A stretch of 64,000 nt of DNA, taken from the NCBI GenBank assembly GCA_002633025.1, contig NMRB01000585.1, positions 258,306 through 322,305 on the forward strand, in the 5' to 3' direction. The DNA is from Notospermus geniculatus. Its lineage: Eukaryota; Nemertea; Pilidiophora; Heteronemertea; Lineidae. Under the pieces are notes generated by a model that saw only the letters and a list, made by a program, of their open reading frames with translations, had not been told where the DNA came from and did not search any database. Of the stretch, positions 57,039 through 64,000 are shown one piece after another. A program made the position numbers and the translations under genes. Numbering within the stretch: position 1 is the first letter of the stretch; every line of letters starts with the position of its first letter.

Positions 57039-57729
57039 GGCAATATTATCGTTGAGGGGACCCTAAAATAAATCATGAAAATCTCAGTTTATTATGATGA
57101 TTTTTCATGAATAACGGCTTGTCTTTAAAAGTTCAGGTATTCATCTTTTCATGAGAGTAAAAATCTCGCCATTTTTTCTTCAAAAATCATGTTTTTGAAG
57201 CGAAGATTGTGGACAGGTTTTGGTGTTTACATTCCGTAAATTTCTAGAATCGTGACGAAAAAATGTGGTCAGGAGTTGGTCAAAAACACAGTATTTCGGC
57301 AGTATTCCTCCGTCCCTATATAGGAAACGAAAACATGCCCACATTTTTTATCTACTAACAAACTTACAGACCAGACTAGACCAGAATGTGGGCATTGTGG
57401 TCATTAAATTGTGGGCACAAATATTATAGACCACATTGACGAAACATCGAAAAGTACCGTGTCTTGACGCCAGCTGACGGTGGCAGCACCGAGTGGTCTG
57501 ATGATTGACAGGATGTTTATCACAGCACATGGTCACAAGTTAAACATCAAAATTGATCCAGAATCTTTGCTCTAAAACATCGTTTTTCGACCAAAATCCA
57601 CAATTTTTTTACCCTCATCAAGATATAAATACCGGATCTTTTAAAGACAAGCCTTGGTTCAAGAAATGTGATCAAATTGACTGAGATTTTCATGATTTAT
57701 TTTAGGGTCCCCTCATCGATAATATTGCC
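57039..57729. mobile_element. 691-bp element with 50-bp inverted ends and 8-bp target duplication
   Basis: Ends GGCAATATTATCGTTGAGGG / GGCAATATTATCGATGAGGG, then ACCCTAAAATAAATCATG on both, one mismatch in 50. Flanked by GTCATTTT (57031-57038 and 57730-57737). Empty site TTGTCATTTTTACC at 54401. No transposase ORF. Confidence 0.92.
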
Positions 57730-57795
57730 GTCATTTTTACCAACACGAAGAACATGACTAGGCCTATTCATGAGAAATAACGGCATTTAGCATAC

Positions 57796-57855
57796 CTGAC
57801 CACAACTTGAGATCTTTGATGATTGTTCTCTCTGCCTTATTACACTTGAGTCCCC
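57796..57855 (-). other. Candidate non-coding first exon of TEP (copy 2)
   Basis: Allelic counterpart of the candidate 5'UTR exon at 54468, with the same GTATGC donor. The upstream end is approximate. Confidence 0.3.
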
Positions 57856-58904
57856 TTAGGAAGCAAGTTTATCAACAGAAACCGAGATAGAGAGCTGTCA
57901 GCATAAAACACCTTCTTGCTTCTAGCTCTATCACGTGTAACAATTCGCGGGAACTAGTGCGCATCACTTTTCGCGCATACGGCTAGATTTCAAGTGTGTG
58001 GTGGCAAACTTGACGCTAGGTGGCGATATGTGCAATGACGTCAATCATATCACCACTAGTAGCGGCGCTAGGTTTCCATCTTGGAAAGTAGTGCGAGCGC
58101 GGAGCGAACAGTAGAAATTCTACTGATTGTTAAGCGGTCACCCCATCACTCGTTTTCTACGCTTACAATATAGATCGTTGAAGATGGGCGTATAAAGGTA
58201 TAGAGTGATACAAACATCGGTGGAGTAGATATAAAGTAATAATAAAGTTATTCTGTTTCATTTTCGACAAGATAAATACTGTTTTCTGCGAATAATACCA
58301 TTTTGAAACAGAAGTTCGTGTCACGTGATAGACCAGCCCGCCGACGATGACGTCAAGGTTTTCAAGATGGCGATCTAGCGTCAATGGCAGTGTTAAAATT
58401 TTCATCCAAGTATCAAAAAATTTCAACGCTGCGTGGAGTATGGTGTGGTGGGAAATCTTAGTTTGAGATTCTCACCTCTCGTGCCACAAAATGATGACAC
58501 AGCGACGGACGTAATGCAATGTAGTGTTTTAAAACAGACCGATGCGTCTGTCCCTGACTATAAATTTGCTGGCAGTTGCTGGGGAACAACTACAGATTAC
58601 AGCGGGATCGCGCCATACTGGTCCCTGCCCCTGAGATACTCCGCTAGTACAGCCCCAGTACAGCGGAGCGGTAAGAGGACTAGGTCTATAGAGTAGTCTA
58701 TAAGTCACTTTGAGAGCGTTAACCCTTTTTGCCCACACGGTGAAGGCAGTATGGGTGTGGCAGTTTGAGGTGTTTGTTTGAATGACTTCATTAAAATGAT
58801 TATTTAATTGAATACATAGGGCCTAGAACTGCTCTAAGAATACTCGGTAGTTATGCATTTAGAAGCCTGGTAGGCTTATAGTGTATCCCAATAAAAATAC
58901 TTAC

Positions 58905-58952
58905 CCGGTAGTATATCAGTAGCCATGGTGGATGGATTATATCAGTAGTCAG
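58905..58952 (-). other. Possible first coding exon on the minus strand, followed by tandem copies
   Basis: CCACCATGGCTACTGATATACTACCGG|GTAAGT reads M-A-T-D-I-L-P with a perfect Kozak context and donor. The same ATG context recurs in a tandem repeat to 58995, and no next exon was found, so this is weak. Confidence 0.2.
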
Positions 58953-60038
58953 TAGCCATGGTGGATGGATTATATCAGTAGCCATGGTGAATGGATTATA
59001 ACTTCGAGAATTATACTTGAGTATGATGTAATTAAGATAATAAGTCTAATACCTCCAAGATTATAATGTACGTATCCTTAACATCTTCACTGGCCCCCAA
59101 TGAAGCTACAAGTCATGGTAGGTATTGGTCGAAATCTTTTTAGTAAATACATCATAATCCAAAATATAACGCTTGTTTCATATTCCATGTAATTATATAC
59201 CTTTATTTTTCGCCAGTCTTGCCTTCTTTGGCCTATATTTCACTGCGATTATTCCATTGTTGTGGTAAAAAATGGCTGCAGACGAGATTTGGATCGTCTG
59301 CTAGCATAATGACGTAATCCCATGGTGCAAAGCGATGTTGCTGTGACCGGTGGGCACGTGGTCAGGCCTAAGTGGCGCTAAAAACGTCATAGAAAGGAAG
59401 GTGCTTTTTGCCAACAAAGCTGGGCCTAGTTATAGGCCTAGTGATGGCAGGATTTGTCTGATGAGATAGGCAATAGGCCTACCGGTATAGGAATAGGCTA
59501 TGAGGAGAGGAGGACCACACCCATTATGCCCCGCCTTGTGACAACAGGCCCCAGAGATCTTGGCGAGCTCTTGGGGATAACCTGTGCCCGCCCTTTTCAG
59601 ACTCTTGTCAGTGGAGGCCGGGGCAGGCACCAGTGCAAACCTGATGACATGCCTACTAATGTTTTGGGCTATTCTTGGCCTACTCCACACAGAAGGGACA
59701 GATCTAGGATTTGGAATGGGCAAATCTTCTACTTCTATCTAGGCCTAATGCAATATAGGCAATGCCCTTTCTGAAAACACTCAAAATCATGGTAAAAAAC
59801 ACATTTTGCATAAAAAGGGGCACTCGCAGGCGCGGATCCAGAGGGGGCGCACCGGGCGCGGGCCTCCCCTTTTGGCCAAGAAATCTGTAAAATCGACTGT
59901 GAAATTCTGGAATTGGGCGTAAATTTCAGTGTTCCTAGCACAGGGCGCCCCCTCTTTTCCCAAATCCTGGCTCCACCCCTGACTCCCCCCCCCCCCCACA
60001 TCTGCCTCTTTTCTCAGAAACTCTTGTTTTCATTTCAG

Positions 60039-60213
60039 TCTCCGCTAGTGAAGAGTGCACGAGTTACTTCAACATTTCTGGCGATCTAATCCCGGGAGAA
60101 ACCTGTGATGATTACTGCTGCGGGACTTCTTACAATAAATACTGCTGTTCCAATTGTTCCCTTAGTATTAGCCTCAGTGACAGTTGTTCAGGAGATGAAT
60201 GGGACCCTACTGG
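60039..60213 (+). CDS. Shisa/CYYR1-like protein, extracellular Cys-rich exon
   Basis: 175 nt, acceptor TTTCATTTCAG, donor GTAGGT, phase 1 in and phase 2 out. The peptide begins SASEECTSYFNISGDLIPG and goes on to CDDYCCGTSYNKYCCSNC, with eight Cys in the order C-C-CC-CC-C-C. The 'YCCGTxxxxYCC' core is the Shisa / cysteine-and-tyrosine-rich signature of small single-pass membrane proteins that modulate receptors or trafficking. One NxS site (NIS) is present. The upstream signal-peptide exon was not identified. The 3' end of this exon, donor included, is repeated twice more just downstream. Confidence 0.8.
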
Positions 60214-60395
60214 GTAGGTATTGTGATGATCGAAGAGAGCTATGCTAGGCCCAGAGAGTGACAAATGGGACCCTACTGGGTAGGTATTGTAATGATCGAA
60301 GAGAGCTATGCTAGGCCCAGAGAGTGACAAATGGGACCCTACTGGGTAGGTATTGTAATGATCGAAGAGAGAGATGTGCTAGGCCCAGAGATTTT
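60199..60395 (+). repeat. 66-bp tandem triplication covering a splice donor
   Basis: ATGGGACCCTACTGGGTAGG + TATTGT(G/A)ATGATCGAAGAGAG... occurs at about 60199, 60267 and 60331. Each unit contains the Shisa-like exon end and its GTAGGT donor. Confidence 0.85.
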
Positions 60396-60504
60396 TCTGA
60401 AGTCATCCAGTGGCAGCAGAGATCAGGGCCATGTCACTTCTTGGAATAAGTTCCAGCTAGCCAGTTTTTCAACTCTTGTTGCGTTATCAAGATGGGGATT
60501 TGGC

Positions 60505-60630
60505 CCAGTGGATTTGGCTGAATGGTCAAGGCGTGCTGCCCCTGCTGGTGTTTGATGCCTTATGCGAGGGTCCATTACTTGGGTTCGAGTTTGGTAGGAA
60601 GCTACACTTTAAAAAAACCTGTTATTGTTT
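60505..60630 (+). repeat. tRNA-like SINE (partial relative at 9030-9095)
   Basis: GGCTGAATGGTCAAGGCG resembles an A-box of Leu/Ser-type tRNAs and GGGTTCGAGTTTGG a B-box. The tail GGTAGGAAGCTA...AACCTGTTATT is shared with 9050-9095. Confidence 0.5.
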
Positions 60631-61634
60631 CATACACTTGTTGCGTAATGAATGACAAGTAAACTGGCCAGTTCTGGAACTTGTTCTGAGAAGTGATAGC
60701 TAGCTTTACAGTTGGGGGATCCCTTTCTGCCATTTTGAGACTTTTTTGCAGACGTGTGCGTGAAATCAGGTTTTTATTGACCGATGAGGCATTTGCTGCC
60801 CAAACTTGTGCAGTCCAAGCATGCAATTTCATTGTGCCTGCATTTCTCATGCATATCATGTGATCCACCTTCAGGCATGTCAGGTTAACTATTGGTGGTC
60901 ATACATGGCAACTGTTTGTTCTTGTAGATATCCAACATAGAGCACAAAAAACGACGCACAAAATGATAGTATAAGTAAAGTCGTGTCCGAATTTCGCAAA
61001 TTTTCTACCCCAACCGGGGTCCTCCTCGGGCACTTTCCAGTAGAGATCCCAGAAGTGATCTTGTAGGCCTATCAAAAACTCTTTTTCAGGCCAGTCACTG
61101 GCAGTGAGGATAATATTTTGCATGTTCTGTGGTTGGAACATAAATTAACCCTGTAGTCCCCACTGAGTCTGGGGATCTCTGCCAAACTGCTCCCACTGTA
61201 TTCATCTGTCATAAGATGTTACTTGTTGAAAATTGTCTGGTTGCTAAGAGACGACTGAGAGATGAACCATTTATTTAAAAAAATATGTGTATTTGGCAAA
61301 AAATGTGTGTGAGAACATGCAAATTGAGCATTCAGTCTTGCAATTATGGCTCTGCCTGGGGTCCCATTATCAAAGGCCAGGCCTCTTCTTTTTCTGGATG
61401 CTGGATGCGGTGTAACATTTTTCAGTGTGGCCTGTCTGCCAGTGTGACATTACAATAGATTGACGGAATAAGAGGCGACTTGACAATGAGCGACACGCAG
61501 AGAAACAGTGAGTCTGTTTCCCATTGTGTTCCAAACAGTGGGAGTCAGAAAAATGTCTGCACTGAAAAATGTTACACCAACAATGTCTTGTACTTCAAAC
61601 TCTCATAATGTTGTATATCTCATCTTATTTTCAG

Positions 61635-61779
61635 TACTATTATCCAAGGTGTTTTTATAGCCTTCTGGTTTATAATTATTCTACTAGTTTGGGGTCTACA
61701 GAGTAATGGGTGCTTAGACACCGGCAAGTGTCCTAAAAAACGGAAACGTATGCCTGGTAGGTTAATCAAGGACTCATAA
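61635..61779 (+). CDS. Shisa/CYYR1-like, transmembrane exon a with basic tail
   Basis: Acceptor TATTTTCAG, phase 2, so GG + T restores Gly and the protein reads DPTG-TIIQGVFIAFWFIIILL. One hydrophobic segment (about 18 residues) is followed by GCLDTGKC and a strongly basic KKRKR tail; read through, the exon stops at TAA 61777-61779. A GTAGGT donor after CCTG (61756) is possible, but it would be phase 1 and cannot join exon b in frame. This therefore looks like an alternative last exon. Confidence 0.65.
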
Positions 61780-61843
61780 TCGAGTCTACATGTATCGGTG
61801 TTTGGTCCATGGTTCTGCACTGTTGTTTTTTTTCACCCCATGT

Positions 61844-62005
61844 GTAGGTGAGTTTTGGTGGCAGCCATCTTGCCAAAATTAGGTCATCACCATGGGAATT
61901 CTCATACAGAGTGACAGATGATTGGTTCACCCATCCCCCAGTGGATAAATCTCCATGGCGATGACCTAAATATGGCAAGATGGCTGCTTGCGAAACTCAT
62001 CTACT
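61844..62005. mobile_element. MITE between the two Shisa-like transmembrane exons
   Basis: GTAGGTGAGTTTTGGTGGCA and GTAGATGAGTTTCGCAAGCA (inverted), then GCCATCTTGCCA. Arms about 60 bp. Confidence 0.75.
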
Positions 62006-62500
62006 AACCCAATAAGGATTGATGTGAACATCTGAAATGATCACTCCTTAGAGGGTTAAAACACGAGTATAACTGGACAGAATCGAAGAGTCTCAAAAAG
62101 ATTTTCAAGCTGTCAAATAGGAGCAGTCAGCCGCGCATATTGCCAACAGATGGCAGCAAAAGTTCTAGCTGACCAATGTACAGGAAAATCCACGTGATTG
62201 CTGCTCGATCAATAATGACTGGGTCCGCTAGATGCATTGAATTGGGCCGTAGTGACACCTATTGGTCAACTCACTGACAGCTCCTATTGGAACCTCTGTC
62301 CTCGCTGGTGGCACACAATATAGGGGCCTACCAGAATCTCAGGTTATTTACGATTGTACCCAGAACCCAGGGTGTTGTAGACCCTGGGTGTGAGGATGCA
62401 GCCAACCCTTCCTTTCTGTCCAGTTTAACTCCCTATGTTGCAGTGGGATGTTGTTTTTTAGGCTACAGTCTGTGCACACTCTCTCCCTTGTCCATTTCAG

Positions 62501-62648
62501 CACTATTATACAGGGTGTTTTCATTGGCCTTTTCCTGATAGGGGGCGTTGTTGTCTCAGCGTTGGGTTTAATGGGGAAATGTGATGACCCTGAGACTAAG
62601 GGGTCCTGTTCAGGTTCACAGACTGGAGACCCGAGTTGTGATATCTGA
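62501..62648 (+). CDS. Shisa/CYYR1-like, transmembrane exon b with acidic/polar tail
   Basis: Acceptor TCCATTTCAG, phase 2, giving TIIQGVFIGLFLIGGVVV, then LMGKCDDPETKGSCSGSQ and a stop TGA at 62646-62648. The first eight residues equal those of exon a (TIIQGVFI) and the phase is the same, so the two are duplicated exons with diverged cytoplasmic tails (KKRKR versus DDPETK). Confidence 0.7.
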
Positions 62649-62935
62649 CACCCAAGGTACATTGGGTTCATTCAGTTCTGCTTGGGGAACCAGCATGAGA
62701 TGGGTTGCATTGAAAAAATGTCTATATTCAAATAGACGAGCCCCACTGAATGCATCCTGAGAATCATGAGGTCCTTAGCTCCCGCTCCCTTCATCATCGT
62801 ACACAAGTACGTAGTGCGATGATGGCGGAGGGCCTCAGCAACCTCGATCCCAGGGGTACGTTCTCATTCAACCTATGTATGAGCTACCTACTCCTGGGAA
62901 TGAGGTTGGGAGCGAGTACAGTACACCCCTGATTA

Positions 62936-63374
62936 GGCCATGCGTAATTAATTCTATGTTTTGTGTCCCACCGTCACCTAAAATTGGTGCGCGCGCGCTC
63001 CAAACACAACACAAACTGCATCTTTAACACAGGCCGAAACACGAATCAATACAGTACATGTCACACAGATTGATATCCTGGGGGATTTTGAATGGATTTA
63101 AGATGAAAAATTGAGGAATCCTGACCATGAAACAAGAGCTCTATTTGTTGTAACTTTGTTTTAATCTGTCAGCATCCTGGTTTTGTGACCAAGGATAGGA
63201 CAGCTTTCTCAGGAGGTATTTTAAAACTTATTGGGCCTATTTTTTTACCGATAGTTGTTTTGGGAATCTTGAGAATCTCGGAAAATGGACGCGCAATGCA
63301 TTTCTATTAGCAGACAACAGTCAGAAATAGGTGCGCTCGCGGGACGCGAAACATAGAATTAATTACGCACGGCC
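62936..63374. mobile_element. PIF/Harbinger-like MITE, 439 bp, TTA target
   Basis: Ends GGCCATGCGTAATTAATTCT / GGCCGTGCGTAATTAATTCT. TTA at 62933-62935 and 63375-63377. Confidence 0.82.
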
Positions 63375-63774
63375 TTAGCTCAGGATGTCTGAATGTGTCT
63401 GCATCCAGTTTCGTCTGTCAGATATCAGTATCAGGCTGTTGGTGTTTGTATTTGTCAGGGCCGAAGCCATAGCATTATTGGCCCTGGTAAGTACAGAAGA
63501 GGTCACCACAAGCTACTCATGTTCCTCACTTGGATGGGGTCTTTTAGGCCACGCTTTTTTTATTCCTTGTTTCGCGGGCTTTTTTTGAGCACCTCCATCA
63601 GCGGAGGGCGGAAAAAAAATAAAAAAATAAAATTTTATTTTTTGATTTCTCGAACGTTTTCCAAGGCATCTGAATAGCGGAGGCAAAGAAAAAAATAAAA
63701 TTTTATTCCAAAATAAAGGTTCAACTGGTGGTATGAATGACACAGGAGCTGATTGTGATCGTATCATCGCTTAC

Positions 63775-63834
63775 CTGCATGGAGGCACGGTCAAATTTTG
63801 GCCCAAGGTGACGAGTGACCATGAACCACGCCAT
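63775..63834 (-). other. Possible first coding exon on the minus strand at the window edge
   Basis: ATG to donor GTAAGC, phase 0, encoding MAWFMVTRHLGPKFDRASMQ. No domain recognised and no linked exon; could be chance. Confidence 0.2.
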
Positions 63835-64000
63835 ATTGTTGGATGACAGCCTCAAGCAAGTCAGTGCCGGGTTTCTGTGCAGCTACTGTACATAGGTCTA
63901 TACGATCAGTAGAGCAAAGTGAAAATCTGTGCGAGGCTGTTGTACAGATTGGCAGATTGGCAGAAACCGCGCATCATGACATCGATCGGACGGTAAATCA

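Larger units (their letters stand above)
54835..57970. repeat. Upstream TEP block, allele X (right part)
   Basis: Continues allele X after the CAGTG element. Contains exon 1 copy 2 and the 691-bp insertion at 57039. Confidence 0.88.

Noticed and set aside
58433-58696. Signal-peptide exon of the Shisa-like gene
   Set aside because: Lacks a hydrophobic leader; no phase-1 donor in a convincing frame.
60505-60600. Leu/Ser-type tRNA gene
   Set aside because: Cannot be folded into a full cloverleaf and the 3' tail is shared with another dispersed copy at 9050.

Overview
This is animal (metazoan) nuclear DNA. The genes are spread over many short exons with GT/AG splice sites, small repeats are very dense, and nothing resembles bacterial operons. 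The endlessly recurring palindromes TAGGCCTA and TACATGTA, the low GC and a polymorphic repeat-rich draft assembly suggest a marine deuterostome invertebrate, most likely an echinoderm. That assignment is an inference. The window is a scaffold rather than a clean contig: N gaps lie at 2189, 18347-19063, 26975, 29623, 32492, 34340-34341, 42617 and 50271-50311.

Four protein-coding loci can be supported. (1) An intronless class A peptide GPCR on the plus strand at 3705-4988 (better start 3759). (2) The N-terminal part of an alpha-2-macroglobulin / thioester-containing protein (TEP/CD109-like) on the minus strand. It runs from a signal-peptide exon at 52.7 kb (second copy 55.3 kb) down to 15.1 kb. 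Thirteen coding exons totalling 1,398 nt (466 codons) join with perfectly compatible phases. (3) ETFDH, the mitochondrial electron-transfer-flavoprotein:ubiquinone oxidoreductase, on the minus strand at 20.66-26.48 kb. Eleven in-phase exons are present; the first coding exon and the 3' [4Fe-4S] part were not found. (4) A Shisa/CYYR1-like cysteine-rich single-pass membrane protein on the plus strand at 60.04-62.65 kb. One extracellular exon is followed by two similar transmembrane exons, each with its own stop codon.

The main structural feature is that the TEP locus is present as two interleaved haplotypes (or recent duplicates). Blocks of near-identical sequence recur: 16347-18346 with 29624-31857; 33.48-33.79 kb with 42.30-42.62 kb; 34.73-36.44 kb with 42.89-45.04 kb; 37.92-39.23 kb with 45.04-46.90 kb; 48.90-50.03 kb with 50.31-52.24 kb; and 52.24-54.66 kb with 54.83-57.97 kb. 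Exon order on the scaffold is scrambled (1,1,2,3,6,7,2,3,4,5,9-11,8,9-13). Only the order 1-2-3-4-5-6-7-8-9-10-11-12-13 gives one open reading frame, so these copies are best read as one gene assembled from two alleles.

The rest is intron or intergenic DNA packed with small inverted-repeat transposons (MITEs), tRNA-derived SINEs, minisatellites and foldback hairpins. Because both alleles are present, several insertions can be read directly as filled versus empty sites with target-site duplications: TTA (PIF/Harbinger-like), TA (mariner-like), ATAGT/AGACAC/CTTGAG/GTCGA (CAGNG-ended, hAT5/hAT6-like) and one 8-bp GTCATTTT. Regions 1-3.7 kb, 5-15 kb, 27-29.6 kb and 63-64 kb hold no gene I can support.
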